Assembly: GCA_016706685.1 (NCBI GenBank)
Contig: JADJJE010000018.1
Span: 1 to 64,000 of the forward strand
Reading direction: 5' to 3'
From: Sandaracinaceae bacterium
Lineage (GTDB): Bacteria; Myxococcota_A; Polyangia; Polyangiales; Houyiibacteriaceae
DNA: 64,000 bases
Position numbers and translations under genes: made by a program. Positions 23,118-32,863 of the stretch are shown in pieces. Within the stretch, counting starts at the first letter, position 1. Each line of letters begins with the position of its first letter. The notes under the pieces were generated by a model. That model was not told the origin of the DNA, did not search any database, and saw only the letters and a program-made list of their open reading frames with translations.

Positions 23118-23386
23118 CGGCCCCTTGCGGTTCTGAGCGGGCCGTGCAATATCCCAGTCGTCGCTCGCGTCACACGCGCGCGGCGCGCCGAGCTCACAGG
23201 GAGTATCCCCCCCCTGACCCCAGCTCCAAACTCGACGGTGGGAGCAACCGTCGCGATGGCTCGGCCCACGTACTCGCGATCCCGTCGGGCGGCCGCTCTG
23301 GAACCGCCGCTCGAGCTTACGGCCAACACGCACAACGCCGAGTTCGTGCTCCGCACCCACATCGCGGAGCCGAGGAGACGCCTTCA

Positions 23387-26300
23387 ATGGGTGATACCGC
23401 GGTGAGTGATCTCACTGATGAGATGAACGACGACCTCGACGACAGTGACGAGGATCAATACGAAGACCGCCTGGTGGTGCCCTACGACGAGCTCCCGTTC
23501 GTCGCCCAGCGCGTTTCCAAGATGAGCGACCGCGCCATCCAGCGCGTCACGGGGGGCAACGCGTTCTTGCGCGGCCGCCTCTACGCGCGGCGCAAGTCGG
23601 TGGAAGATCTGGTGGCGGAGGGCGACACGGTCACCGGCGAGATCAACGTCCGCTCCTCCGATGAGCCCTACACCACGTCGGCCACCGTGAGCGAAGAGGA
23701 CGTCTGGACCTCGCACTGCACCTGCCCGGGCTGGCGCGGGGCCGACGGTCACTGCAAGCACGTGGCCGCGATCATGGTGGCGCTCCGGGACCAGGTTCGG
23801 CCGCCCAAGGCCAAAGAGGCGCTGACCGGCGGTGGCGGCGGCGGCGGCGGCGGGGACAGTGACGTAGACGGTGGCGGCGCCGTGAACGGCAACGGCAAGA
23901 AGAAGAAAAAGAAGAACAAGGGCAAGGAGCCGAAGGCCGAGGTGGTGCACGTGCCGCAGACGGTCTCGGTGGGCGGGACCAAGCGCCGCCGCAGCCGCAG
24001 ACGCCGTCGGGGGACGGCGGCCGACGGAAAGATCGAGGTGCTCTCCGCGCGCGATCTGCAGGGGCCGCTGGGCGAGTCGCGTGGGTTGTTCGACCTCTGG
24101 TTGCCGCCCGAGGCGCTCCAGCGCCCCTACGAGTTCGAGTACCGCATGGCCGTGCGCCCGACGTCGTTCGTGCTGACGCCGGTCATCGCCGGGACGCGCC
24201 GCTCGGCGCCCATCCTCGAGGCGCTCGAGTCCTTCAACATGGTGTCGGCCAACGACCGTGGGCTCTTTCGGGCGCTCGCGCGGCACGCCAGCCGCTCGCA
24301 GCCCGCCACCGCCGAGATCCGCGGCGAGGACGCCTCCGAGGTGCTCAGCATGTTGCGCGGCCGCCGCGTGCTGCTCGAGCCCGCCAGCATGGAGCTGCGC
24401 TTCTCGGCCGAGGTGTTGAAGCCGCGCGTCGAGCTGGACCGCGCCAACGCGGACCACATGCGCGTGAAGGTCGCCTTCGGGCTCGACAACGGCCGGCGCT
24501 TCGCCGTCGGCGCGGGCAGCTGGTTCGAGGGCACCCCCGGCTGGCACATCGACGTGACCGATGGCGTCGCGCGCCCGCTGGCCGACTCGGTCAGCCCGGC
24601 CATGCTCACGCGCCTGCGTCAGCAGTCGGCGCTGGTGCACCCCAACGACGATCTGCCGCGCTTGCTCACGGACTTCATCCCGCGCGTGGCCATGGTGCTC
24701 GGTTCGGACCTGCCGGACCTCAGCTCGGCCGCCGATCTGGTGGACGAGTCCGCGCAGATCCGCATGAAGGCCCACGGCGACATCGTGAACGCGTCGGTGA
24801 AGTTCGACGTGATCTACGGCTCGCAGACCTTCGAGGTCCCCTCCATTGGGCTGCCTCCGCCGCTGGCGTTCCTGCCGCCCAAGAAGCCCGGTGGCCGTCC
24901 GCGCATCGTGCGCCGCGACGTGGGCCTCGAGCTCACCGCCATCCAGATCATGATGAACCTGGGCTTCGAGCCCGACGATGACGGCGAGTACATGGAGGCC
25001 GTGGGCGACGAGGCCGTGTCCTTCTGGACCCAGGGCGTGGCCACGCTCCCGCCCGAGTGGGACAAGCTCATCCCCGAGGGGCTGCGCGCCATCAAGATCC
25101 GCAAGGAGACGGTGTCGCCGCGCATGAGCGTGTCGAGCGGCGTGGACTGGCTGGCGCTCGACATGGTGTTCGGCTCCGGCAAGCTGGTGGTAGCCGAGGA
25201 CGAGCTGTTGGCGTGCCTCGAGAGCGGCCGCAAGCTGGTGAAGCTCGAAGACGGCAGCTACGCGCCGGTGGACGTGGACGAAGTGGGCGACATCCTGGCG
25301 CGCATGGCGGAGATCGCCGTGGGCAACGACCCCAGCAAGATCCCGCTCTCGCAGGCCGGTCGCATCAGCGACCTCATGAAGCTGGTCCCCAACGCGAAGG
25401 TCAGCACCTCCGCCAAGGAGCTCTTCCAGAAGCTCCACAACATCGACGAGGTTCCGTCCATCGCGAAGCCGCGCACGCTCAAGGCCACGCTGCGCCCCTA
25501 CCAGAAGCTCGGCTTCTCGTGGCTGGTGTTCCTGCACGAGCTCGGCAGCGGCGGCATCCTCGCGGACGACATGGGCCTCGGAAAGACGCTCCAGACCATC
25601 GGCCTCCTGGCGTGGGCCAAGGGTCAGCTGGAAGACGACAAGCTCAGCCTGGTGGTGGCCCCCACGTCGGTGGTGCCCAACTGGGAGCGTGAGATCCAGA
25701 AGTTCGCGCCTTCGCTGCAGACCGTGGTCTGGCAGGGCCCCGACCGCCACGAGCGGCGCGACGACTTGAAGACGGCCGACGTCATGATCACGAGCTACGC
25801 CCTGCTGCGTCGCGACGAGGAGTTCCTGCAGACGCTGAACCTGCGCTACGTGATCCTGGACGAGGCGCAGCACATCAAGAACCCGCTCAGCCAGACGGCG
25901 CGCGCGGCGAAGAAGCTGGCCAGCGAGCGGCGCTTGGCGCTGACGGGCACGCCCATCGAGAACCGCCTGAGCGAGCTGTGGAGCATCTTCGACTTCGTGT
26001 CGCCGGGGCTCCTGGGGCAGCTCAAGACCTTCGAAGAGAAGGTGGCGCGGCCCATCGACCGGGGCGACAACGAGACGGCGCGGCGCCTGCGCAACACCAT
26101 CCAGCCCTTCGTGCTGCGGCGCCTCAAGAAGGACGTCGCGGTGGACCTACCGGCCAAGATCGAGCAGGAGATCGTGGTCCCGCTGGCCGACTCCCAGCAG
26201 GGCCTCTACAAGCAGATCCTCGAGCAGGTGCGCAAGAGCGTGCTCAGCGAGGTGGAGACCAAGGGCATCGCCAAGGCGCACATCCAGATCCTGGCGGCGC

Positions 26301-26884
26301 TCACGCGCCTGCGTCAGGTGGCCTGCGACCCGCGCCTCATGAAGCTGGAAGATCAGGACTTCGGCGACGCCGACAGCGGCAAGCTGGGGGCGCTCCGCGA
26401 GATCGTGAGCGAGGCCGTGGCCGGCGACCACCGCGTGCTGGTGTTCAGCCAGTTCGTGCAGATGCTGCAGCTCATCCGCAAGGCGCTCGACGCCGACGGC
26501 GTGAAGTACGAGTACCTGGACGGCTCCACGGACGACCGCATGGACCGCGTGGATCGCTTCAACGCGGACAGCAGCATCCCTGTGTTCCTCATCTCGCTGA
26601 AGGCGGGCGGCACGGGCCTCAACCTGACCGGCGCGGACACCGTGGTGCACTTCGACCCGTGGTGGAACCCGGCCGTGGAGGACCAGGCCACCGACCGCGC
26701 GCACCGCATCGGACAGGACAAGGTGGTCACGGTCTACCGCTTGATCGCTGCGGGCACGGTGGAGGAGAAGATCCTCGACCTGTCGGAGAAGAAGCGCTCG
26801 CTGGTGGCCAACGTGCTCTCTTCCGAGGGCAGCCCGCTCAAGGGGCTGACGAAGGCCGATGTGGAGTCGCTCTTCAGCGATTGA
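23387..26884 (+). CDS. SWIM zinc finger SNF2-family ATPase
   Basis: A 1165-residue Swi2/Snf2-type DNA translocase. An N-terminal SWIM zinc finger lies at about 105-128 (HCTCPGW...HCKHVAA pattern), followed by a Gly-rich, then Lys-rich linker (about 148-190) and a large middle region typical of bacterial SNF2 proteins. The ATPase core has Walker A ADDMGLGKTLQT (about 726), DEAQ box (about 823), GTPIENRLSELW, and the C-terminal lobe GGTGLNLTGADTVVHFD and DRAHRIGQ. Such proteins remodel protein-DNA complexes or act in repair; the target is unknown. GAGGAGA at 23372-23378 is 8 bases before ATG 23387 and fixes the start. The Gly stretch is coded by a GGC repeat. Confidence 0.93.
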   Translation: MGDTAVSDLTDEMNDDLDDSDEDQYEDRLVVPYDELPFVAQRVSKMSDRAIQRVTGGNAFLRGRLYARRKSVEDLVAEGDTVTGEINVRSSDEPYTTSATVSEEDVWTSHCTCPGWRGADGHCKHVAAIMVALRDQVRPPKAKEALTGGGGGGGGGDSDVDGGGAVNGNGKKKKKKNKGKEPKAEVVHVPQTVSVGGTKRRRSRRRRRGTAADGKIEVLSARDLQGPLGESRGLFDLWLPPEALQRPYEFEYRMAVRPTSFVLTPVIAGTRRSAPILEALESFNMVSANDRGLFRALARHASRSQPATAEIRGEDASEVLSMLRGRRVLLEPASMELRFSAEVLKPRVELDRANADHMRVKVAFGLDNGRRFAVGAGSWFEGTPGWHIDVTDGVARPLADSVSPAMLTRLRQQSALVHPNDDLPRLLTDFIPRVAMVLGSDLPDLSSAADLVDESAQIRMKAHGDIVNASVKFDVIYGSQTFEVPSIGLPPPLAFLPPKKPGGRPRIVRRDVGLELTAIQIMMNLGFEPDDDGEYMEAVGDEAVSFWTQGVATLPPEWDKLIPEGLRAIKIRKETVSPRMSVSSGVDWLALDMVFGSGKLVVAEDELLACLESGRKLVKLEDGSYAPVDVDEVGDILARMAEIAVGNDPSKIPLSQAGRISDLMKLVPNAKVSTSAKELFQKLHNIDEVPSIAKPRTLKATLRPYQKLGFSWLVFLHELGSGGILADDMGLGKTLQTIGLLAWAKGQLEDDKLSLVVAPTSVVPNWEREIQKFAPSLQTVVWQGPDRHERRDDLKTADVMITSYALLRRDEEFLQTLNLRYVILDEAQHIKNPLSQTARAAKKLASERRLALTGTPIENRLSELWSIFDFVSPGLLGQLKTFEEKVARPIDRGDNETARRLRNTIQPFVLRRLKKDVAVDLPAKIEQEIVVPLADSQQGLYKQILEQVRKSVLSEVETKGIAKAHIQILAALTRLRQVACDPRLMKLEDQDFGDADSGKLGALREIVSEAVAGDHRVLVFSQFVQMLQLIRKALDADGVKYEYLDGSTDDRMDRVDRFNADSSIPVFLISLKAGGTGLNLTGADTVVHFDPWWNPAVEDQATDRAHRIGQDKVVTVYRLIAAGTVEEKILDLSEKKRSLVANVLSSEGSPLKGLTKADVESLFSD

Positions 26885-26918
26885 CGTGCGGCGCGCCTCG
26901 CGACGTGTGGAGCGGCCA

Positions 26919-28502
26919 GTGGTGAGGTGGTCACTGCAGGTGCTACGAGCGGTCCAGCTCGTGTCCCTGGTGGCCGCGGTGCTCGGCGCGACAGCGCATG
27001 CGCACGCCGACGAGACGCACTACCAGAACGTCTTCATCGGTGACCGCGCGTTCGGCATGGGCGGCGCGTCCACTGGCCTCGCGGCCGACACCTCGGGCAC
27101 GTTCTACAACCCGGGCGCGCTCGCCGAGCTCCCCAACCGCAGCTTCTCGGCGAGCTTGGGGCTCACCGCCTTCGAGCGCACGCGCGTGCTCGGCGGCGTG
27201 CGCGGACCCGACAGCGTGGCCGATCTCCGCCAGTCGGCGTCGCGCTCGCTGCCCGTGTTCTCGGCGGCGCTCTTGCGCTTCGGACGCCACGGCCCCGACG
27301 GACTCAAGCGCCACGCGGTGGCGTTCAGCACGCTCTACCCCGCCTCGGTGGACCTCGCGCTGCGCGTGGATCTGCTGCACCCCATGACGGGCATCCCGTC
27401 CACGGTGCGCGTCGATCACACGTACCGGCAGACGCTCTACGGCGTGAGCTACGCGCTGCATCTCTCGCACAAGGTGGCGTTCGGCATCACGGCGTACCTG
27501 GCCACCCAGCGCCTGATGCACAGCGAGACGCTGTTCATCGCTTCCGGGGGAGTGCCCGCGCCGGGAGGGGGCTTCACGGATGTGGAGAGCTATGCCGGGC
27601 TCACGCGCATCGTGGCTCGCAGCTACAGCCTCTTGCCGCGCGTCGGGTTCTTCTATCGCCCGAACGCGAAGGTCTCGCTGGGCATCACGCTCCAGCCCCC
27701 CGCGCTGACGGTGCGGACGCGGGCGTCGCTCGACCAACAGAGCGCCTCCTCGGTCATCGACCCCATGACCGGCCAGACCATCACCACGTTCGAGCTGGTG
27801 GAGCAGCGGGGCCTGCGCGTGCGCATGCCGATTCCGTGGATGGTGCGCGCGGGCATCGGCTACCACGCCACCAACTCGCTCACCCTGGCGTTCGACGTGA
27901 CGCTGCACGGTGCCATCGGCGCGCGCCGCATCCTGCCGGGGGCAAACGAGGAGGCGCTCGCACGCACACCGTTCATGCCCGTGGACACCCGACGCATGGC
28001 GACCTTGGACGCCGCCCTCGGCGCCGAGTGGGTGATGCGCGACGGAGTCACGTGGCGTGTGGGCGCGTTCACCAATCGCAGCGCGGCGCCGCGCATCCCG
28101 GACACCACCAGTCAGTATCGCCTCGAGCAGGTGCACCACTACGGGGCATCCTTCGGGCTCGGTGTCCACGTGGGCGCCTACCACTTGACGATGGGGCTCG
28201 CGGGCTCGCGCGGGCGCGGGTCGGCGCTGTCGGTCGACACCAACCCCAGCAGCACCGCGATCTACGCCCGGACCCGCGTCGAAGAGCGCGTGCTCTACGT
28301 GTTCATCACCGGCGCCACGCGCTCGGTGGCGCGCCTGGCCCAGAGCGCGCTGCATCGAGTGCAGAACCGAAACGGAGATGGTCGGAACGACGACGACGAC
28401 CACCCCGACGCGGTGGAGGCGGAGGAGGCGCGGCGTCGCGCCCAGCGTCAGCGTCGCCGCCTGCGGCAGCAGCAGCAGCAGCATCCGGACGAAGCGCGCT
28501 GA
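26919..28502 (+). CDS. FadL/OmpP1-family outer-membrane protein
   Basis: A 527-residue outer-membrane beta-barrel like FadL, which imports long-chain fatty acids and other hydrophobic compounds. A signal peptide ends at about A-H-A-D. The family opening follows as AFGMGGASTGLAADTSGTFYNPGALAEL. The body alternates hydrophobic and polar residues as expected of strands. The last 40 residues are an unusual basic, Gln-rich tail (CAG repeats in the DNA), not typical of a barrel end. GTG 26919 is preferred, with GGAG at 26909-26912 upstream; the open frame extends back to an ATG inside the preceding gene (26859). Confidence 0.83.
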   Translation: MVRWSLQVLRAVQLVSLVAAVLGATAHAHADETHYQNVFIGDRAFGMGGASTGLAADTSGTFYNPGALAELPNRSFSASLGLTAFERTRVLGGVRGPDSVADLRQSASRSLPVFSAALLRFGRHGPDGLKRHAVAFSTLYPASVDLALRVDLLHPMTGIPSTVRVDHTYRQTLYGVSYALHLSHKVAFGITAYLATQRLMHSETLFIASGGVPAPGGGFTDVESYAGLTRIVARSYSLLPRVGFFYRPNAKVSLGITLQPPALTVRTRASLDQQSASSVIDPMTGQTITTFELVEQRGLRVRMPIPWMVRAGIGYHATNSLTLAFDVTLHGAIGARRILPGANEEALARTPFMPVDTRRMATLDAALGAEWVMRDGVTWRVGAFTNRSAAPRIPDTTSQYRLEQVHHYGASFGLGVHVGAYHLTMGLAGSRGRGSALSVDTNPSSTAIYARTRVEERVLYVFITGATRSVARLAQSALHRVQNRNGDGRNDDDDHPDAVEAEEARRRAQRQRRRLRQQQQQHPDEAR

Positions 28503-28505
28503 AGC

Positions 28506-30320
28506 CTAGAGCCCGCGTCGGAAGCGGGCCGTGAAGGCTTGGAAGGCGAGCGCGTCGCCCTCCACACGCAGGTCACCCGAGGCCAGCGCGGCCACCGGCG
28601 ACTCGAGGTCGGCGGCCAGCCTTCGCCACACGCCGGTGCGCGTGTGCACCGTGGCGATCGGCGTGGGCGTCCCGGGCAGCGGCGTGTCGCCCTCCACCAG
28701 CTCGGCGACTCCGCGCCTCACGGTCATGTAGAACGACTCCTGCGTGTCTTCGAACACGAAGTGCACGCACTCGTGGGTGTCGCTCGACAGCTCCGGGATC
28801 AAGCGCGACGCCATCACCTCGAAGAACTGCGCGATGGGTACCGAGTCCAGCATGCTGGGCGCCGGGCGTGGGACCAGCGGCGCCGCCACCCCGTCGCGCA
28901 GCTCGTTGGCGCTCTCCAGCAGATAGCCGCGCCCGTTGCTGTTGCCCACCTGCTGGCCCACGGCCTCGAGCGCCGCGGCCAGCTCGAGAGCCCCTGCGCC
29001 CTGGGCGGTCGCGTCCAGCTCGCCGGCGTCGCGCAGGAGGACCAACAAGTGCAGCGCCCAGCGCGGGTCGCCCTCGTCCGTGGCGGCTCGCGCGGCGCGG
29101 CGGACGGCCTCGGGGCCACCCATCAGGCGCACGCTGCGCACCGCGACGTCACGTGCCGGGACGGGGTAGAGCGCCTCGGGTCGGCCATCGAACCAGCCCA
29201 GGTGCGAGCCGTAGATGGCGCGCGCCGACCAGTCGAGCTGGCCGTAGAGCGGGGCCAGGGCGGGGTCCTCGGCCAACCCCACGGGCAGGGCCATCTCCTC
29301 GGCGATGCGGTCCACGGGCACGCCCTGGTTGGCCTGCGCCACGACCCGATCGCGCACCCACTGGATGCCGTCGCGGTACCGCGTGAGCGCCCCGGCGATC
29401 TCGTCTTCGCCCTCGAGCGGGACGGTGTGCGAAGGCACGAGGTGCAGCGGGCGCCGGGCGCGCATGGCGTCGAGCGACGCGATCCACGCGTCCACGGGGC
29501 GCGGGCTGGTCCCCCGGATCGTGTAGAGGTTGGGGAACGAGCGGTAGTAGTTGTCTCCGGGCATCAGCACGCGCGCGTCTGGGAGCCACACGAAGAGCTG
29601 GTCGTGCGTCTCGCCGTGGGCCTCCACCAGCTCGATGCGCACACCGCCGACTTCGAACGACGCCTCGCCGCTGAACGTGCGTGTGGGCATGACGATCCCG
29701 GACTCCATGGCGGCCTCCATGTCGGCCCGCCGTCCTAGCGCCGAGCAGGGCAGCTCGTCCTCGTGCACGTGCCAACCGAACTGCCGCGCCCCGCGTACCG
29801 TCTCGGCCATTCGGAAGGCGCCGTACTGCTTGATGAAGTGGTCGCGGAAGGCTTCCGTCGCCCAGACCTCGGTTCCCTCTTCCATCCACGCCGTCGCTCC
29901 GCCAATATGGTCGATGTGACTGTGCGTGAGCACGATGGCGCGGATAGCGCCGGGCGCCTCGCGCAAGAGGGCCTCGCGGGCCTCTCGGGCGCGCGACGGA
30001 CTCATGCCTACATCCACCACCACGTGGCCTGCGGGAGTGGTGATCAGCATGGTGTTCGCCAGGTCGTAGCCCACCGCCACCAGGACATTGTCGCCGATGC
30101 GGAGCACCCGCGGTGGGCCGACACCCTCTTCGCAGTGGTCGCGCAGCGTCTCGGGTGTGCTCACCGCGCGCGCGGTCTGCACCTCGCGCGCGCGCGGTTG
30201 CTTGGCGAAGAACCATGTCGCGGCCGCGCCGGCTCCCAGCACCAGGATGCCGAAGGCCACGAGGCGAGCACGCGAGCGACCAGGTTTCTCGGTAGCGCTG
30301 GGGGCGCTGTCAGGAATCAT
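28506..30320 (-). CDS. Metallo-beta-lactamase-fold alkylsulfatase-like protein
   Basis: A 604-residue protein resembling linear alkylsulfatases (SdsA type), which hydrolyse alkyl sulfates such as SDS. A single N-terminal hydrophobic segment (VAFGILVLGAGAAATWFFA, about 20-40) anchors it or exports it. The MBL domain has the metal motif THSHIDHIGG (about 142) and more ligands in VEAHGETHDQL and PSHTVPLEG. A helical dimer domain and an SCP2-like C-terminal domain of about 130 residues follow, as in SdsA1. The ATG at 30320 is chosen because the hydrophobic segment begins soon after. It is divergently transcribed from the TetR gene across 28 bases, so TetR likely regulates it. The exact substrate is not shown. 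Confidence 0.83.
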   Translation of the reverse strand: MIPDSAPSATEKPGRSRARLVAFGILVLGAGAAATWFFAKQPRAREVQTARAVSTPETLRDHCEEGVGPPRVLRIGDNVLVAVGYDLANTMLITTPAGHVVVDVGMSPSRAREAREALLREAPGAIRAIVLTHSHIDHIGGATAWMEEGTEVWATEAFRDHFIKQYGAFRMAETVRGARQFGWHVHEDELPCSALGRRADMEAAMESGIVMPTRTFSGEASFEVGGVRIELVEAHGETHDQLFVWLPDARVLMPGDNYYRSFPNLYTIRGTSPRPVDAWIASLDAMRARRPLHLVPSHTVPLEGEDEIAGALTRYRDGIQWVRDRVVAQANQGVPVDRIAEEMALPVGLAEDPALAPLYGQLDWSARAIYGSHLGWFDGRPEALYPVPARDVAVRSVRLMGGPEAVRRAARAATDEGDPRWALHLLVLLRDAGELDATAQGAGALELAAALEAVGQQVGNSNGRGYLLESANELRDGVAAPLVPRPAPSMLDSVPIAQFFEVMASRLIPELSSDTHECVHFVFEDTQESFYMTVRRGVAELVEGDTPLPGTPTPIATVHTRTGVWRRLAADLESPVAALASGDLRVEGDALAFQAFTARFRRGL

Positions 30321-30333
30321 GAGCTGACAATAT

Positions 30334-30342
30334 GTTAGTAAC
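30334..30342. promoter_or_regulatory. Possible TetR operator in the alkylsulfatase/TetR gap
   Basis: GTTAGTAAC is a 4-1-4 inverted repeat in the 28-base gap between the two divergent genes, within an AT-richer patch. Its size and place suit a TetR-family operator controlling both genes. Confidence 0.35.
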
Positions 30343-30348
30343 CCACGG

Positions 30349-31035
30349 ATGTCAATGACCCGAGACGACCAAGACCGTACTTCCACCCCTCCTGCCCCCC
30401 CCGCTCAGGCGACGCGCACCCGGCGCAGCGCCGAAGAAGCGCAGCAAGACATCCTCGACGCGGCGCAGGCGGCGTTCGAGCAGGGTGGACCCGAGGCTGT
30501 CCGTCTCAAGCCCATCGCCGAGGCGTGCGGGGTCACCCACTCCGGCGTGCTCTACCACTTCGGCTCGCGCGAGGGGCTGCTCGAGGCGCTCTTCCAACGT
30601 GCCGCCCGCGAGCTGCGCGCCGACGCCCTGGCCTCGGTGACGGGCGCCTGGTCGGGGGGGCCCATCGACCTCCGCGGCATGCTCGCGAGCGTCTACGGGC
30701 GCGTGGCCGACCCCTCGCGCGCCCAGCTGCTGGCCTACCTGCTGGCGCACGGGCGCGATCCGTTCCCGGACGCCAACGAGCAGGGCCTCGCGCGCATCGC
30801 GCAGGGGTTGTCCGCCTTCGCCTCCGCGTTCGTGAAGGACGGCAAGCTCTCCCAGGAAGACGCCGCCTTCGGGCTGGAGCTGATGACGCTGGTCATGTTC
30901 GGTGACCTGCTGATGGGCGACCACGTGCGGGCCCGCCTGCGCGACCAGCCCATCGAAGAGCAGCGCGCGCGCTTCCGAGCCCGCTTCGCCGACCTGCTGC
31001 TGGCCACGGCAGGCATCGCGCGCGAGCCGGAGTAG
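30349..31035 (+). CDS. TetR-family transcriptional regulator
   Basis: A 228-residue TetR-type repressor. The N-terminal ~30 residues are Pro/Thr-rich and disordered, followed by the helix-turn-helix region from about 29: AAQAAFEQGGPEAV, IAEACGVTHSGVLYHFGS, with the family's typical FGS..LLEALF turn. The C-terminal helical ligand domain is unspecific. It faces the alkylsulfatase-like gene head to head, so it probably represses that gene and itself until an alkyl-like ligand appears. ATG 30349 and ATG 30355 are both possible. The gene at 31046 follows after 10 bases and may be co-transcribed. Confidence 0.88.
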   Translation: MSMTRDDQDRTSTPPAPPAQATRTRRSAEEAQQDILDAAQAAFEQGGPEAVRLKPIAEACGVTHSGVLYHFGSREGLLEALFQRAARELRADALASVTGAWSGGPIDLRGMLASVYGRVADPSRAQLLAYLLAHGRDPFPDANEQGLARIAQGLSAFASAFVKDGKLSQEDAAFGLELMTLVMFGDLLMGDHVRARLRDQPIEEQRARFRARFADLLLATAGIAREPE

Positions 31036-31045
31036 GCTGCGCGCC

Positions 31046-31603
31046 ATGCCGCACACCGCAAGCTCCGTTTCGCGCTTGGACCGGCGCGCCCTGCTCAACC
31101 TCATGCAGGACGGCTTCCCCATCGACCCAGCTGCCCTCGACGACAGCGAGTACCGCGGCATCAGCTTGGGGCTGCCAGCCCCGGTCATCGCGTTGACCTG
31201 GCGCAAGTTCATGAAGACCTTCCATCGCGAGCCCAAGACGGGCGTGCTGCGGGGCTGGAACGTGCGCGTGGAACAGGACGGCGAGGACACCCCCTGCACC
31301 CCCCAGCGGCGAGGCGGCTTGGAGCGCTGCTTCGGCCACTATCAGGTGGTGCGCCCCATCGGCTACGCCATGCCCACGCCCATGTATCAGGGGCTCATGA
31401 TCGACTACGGCCTCGGCGGGAACTCGCCCTTCGATCCGGTGAGCCTCACGCGCGACCCCCTGGTGGCGCTCCACGAGGGCAGCGTGGACCTGCTGCTGGG
31501 CTGCAGCTATCTCGACCTCGGCTCGCGCACGCTGCGCACGCCCAGCTTCTTTACCCTCGAGCGTGTGGGCCCACTCCGCCGTGTGGAGCCCGCCCCGCGC
31601 TAG
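31046..31603 (+). CDS. Hypothetical protein, downstream of TetR
   Basis: A 185-residue soluble protein with no signal or membrane segment and no family I recognise. It reads like a lipocalin- or GXWXG-type small barrel: RGWNVRVEQDGE, a Tyr/Pro/Met-rich middle (YAMPTPMYQGLMIDYGLGG) and a final strand-rich part ending in SFFTLERVG. It starts 10 bases after the TetR stop and could be a partner gene of the alkylsulfatase/TetR locus, but the function is open. Confidence 0.65.
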   Translation: MPHTASSVSRLDRRALLNLMQDGFPIDPAALDDSEYRGISLGLPAPVIALTWRKFMKTFHREPKTGVLRGWNVRVEQDGEDTPCTPQRRGGLERCFGHYQVVRPIGYAMPTPMYQGLMIDYGLGGNSPFDPVSLTRDPLVALHEGSVDLLLGCSYLDLGSRTLRTPSFFTLERVGPLRRVEPAPR

Positions 31604-31678
31604 CTCTGCCGCATCTCGAACACGCAGCCTACCGAAGCGGTGGACGGCGGGACCGGCAAGAGGCACATTCGGGGGCAA

Positions 31679-32824
31679 GTGGATCAAGAACTGGAAGAGC
31701 TCCGCGACGCACTCGACGCCGTCGACAGCAAGCTGGTGGACGCGCTCGTCGAGCGTCGCGACCTGGTGAAGCAAGTGGCACGCTGGAAGGTGGTGCGTGG
31801 ACGCGGCATTCGTGACCCGCAGCGCGAGCAAGAGCTGCTGGAGAAGCTGGTGGCGCGGGGCGAAGCGGCGGGGCTCGACTCGCACTTCGTGAAGCGCCTC
31901 TTCCGCGAGATCATCGACCACTCGGTGCGGCTCCAGCAGGAGTACTTCTCCACCTCGGGGGACCCCAACGGCGCGCCGCGCAGGACCATCGTCGTGGCCT
32001 TCCAGGGGGGCGAGGGGGCGTACAGCCACCTGGCCGCCACGCGGCACTTCGGCGCGCGCGACGCGAAGGTGATCTACGAGGGCTTTCCCAGCTTCAAGGC
32101 CATGCTCGAGGCGGTGAAGAACGGCATGGCGGACTACGCCGTGCTGCCCATCGAGAACAGCATCGCCGGGTCCATCAACGAGAACTACGACCTGCTCGCC
32201 AAGATGGACCTGCACCTGGTGGGCGAAGAGATGCAGCGCGTGGAGCACTGCCTGATCGGCGTGGCCGAGGTGCCGCTCACCAAGATCCGCCGCATCTTCT
32301 CGCACCCGGTGGCGCTGGCGCAGTGCGGAGCCTTCTTGGCCACGCTCACCAACTGCCACGCCGAGGCCTACAGCGACACGGCGCTCTCGGTGCGGCGCGT
32401 GAAGGACGAGCAAGACCTCTCGCAAGCCGCCATCGCCAGCGAAGAGGCGGCGCGTGTGTATGGCTTGCCAGTGCTGGCCCGCAACATCGCGGACCAGAAG
32501 GACAACTTCACGCGCATGGTGATGGTGGCGAAGGAGAGCGTGGCCTACGACGCCGCGCTGCACTGCAAGACGTCGCTCATCCTGTCCACCAAGCACGAGG
32601 GCGGCGCGCTGCTGAAGGTGCTCCAGACGCTGGCCAACCACGGGCTCAACCTCACCAAGCTCGAGTCGCGCCCACAGCCGGACTCGCCCTTCGAGTACGT
32701 CTTCTACGTGGACTTCGAGGGCAACACGTCCACACCCGAGACCCAGGCCGCGCTCACCGAGCTGCGCGAGTGCACGTCGTTCTTGCGCGTGCTCGGCTCT
32801 TACCCCGCCCGCCGACCGAGCTGA
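31679..32824 (+). CDS. pheA: Chorismate mutase / prephenate dehydratase
   Basis: A 381-residue bifunctional P-protein for phenylalanine synthesis. An AroQ-type chorismate mutase domain covers about 1-85 (ELRDALDAVDSKLVDAL). The prephenate dehydratase domain (about 100-275) has AFQGGEGAYSH, PIENSIAGSI and SHPVALAQC. The ACT domain at about 285-370 carries LTKLESRPQ, the phenylalanine-binding motif. GTG 31679, preceded by GGGGG, begins right before the mutase helix; a GTG at 31640 would add 13 residues without homology. Length is normal for the fused enzyme. Confidence 0.93.
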   Translation: MDQELEELRDALDAVDSKLVDALVERRDLVKQVARWKVVRGRGIRDPQREQELLEKLVARGEAAGLDSHFVKRLFREIIDHSVRLQQEYFSTSGDPNGAPRRTIVVAFQGGEGAYSHLAATRHFGARDAKVIYEGFPSFKAMLEAVKNGMADYAVLPIENSIAGSINENYDLLAKMDLHLVGEEMQRVEHCLIGVAEVPLTKIRRIFSHPVALAQCGAFLATLTNCHAEAYSDTALSVRRVKDEQDLSQAAIASEEAARVYGLPVLARNIADQKDNFTRMVMVAKESVAYDAALHCKTSLILSTKHEGGALLKVLQTLANHGLNLTKLESRPQPDSPFEYVFYVDFEGNTSTPETQAALTELRECTSFLRVLGSYPARRPS

Positions 32825-32863
32825 CCATGGCCATGGCGCCCCCAACCGCCGGAGGTGGCTGAG

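Noticed and set aside
22628..23386. Upstream part of the open frame before the SNF2 gene
   Set aside because: It overlaps the methyltransferase domain in another frame and has no homology; GAGGAGA before ATG 23387 fixes the start.
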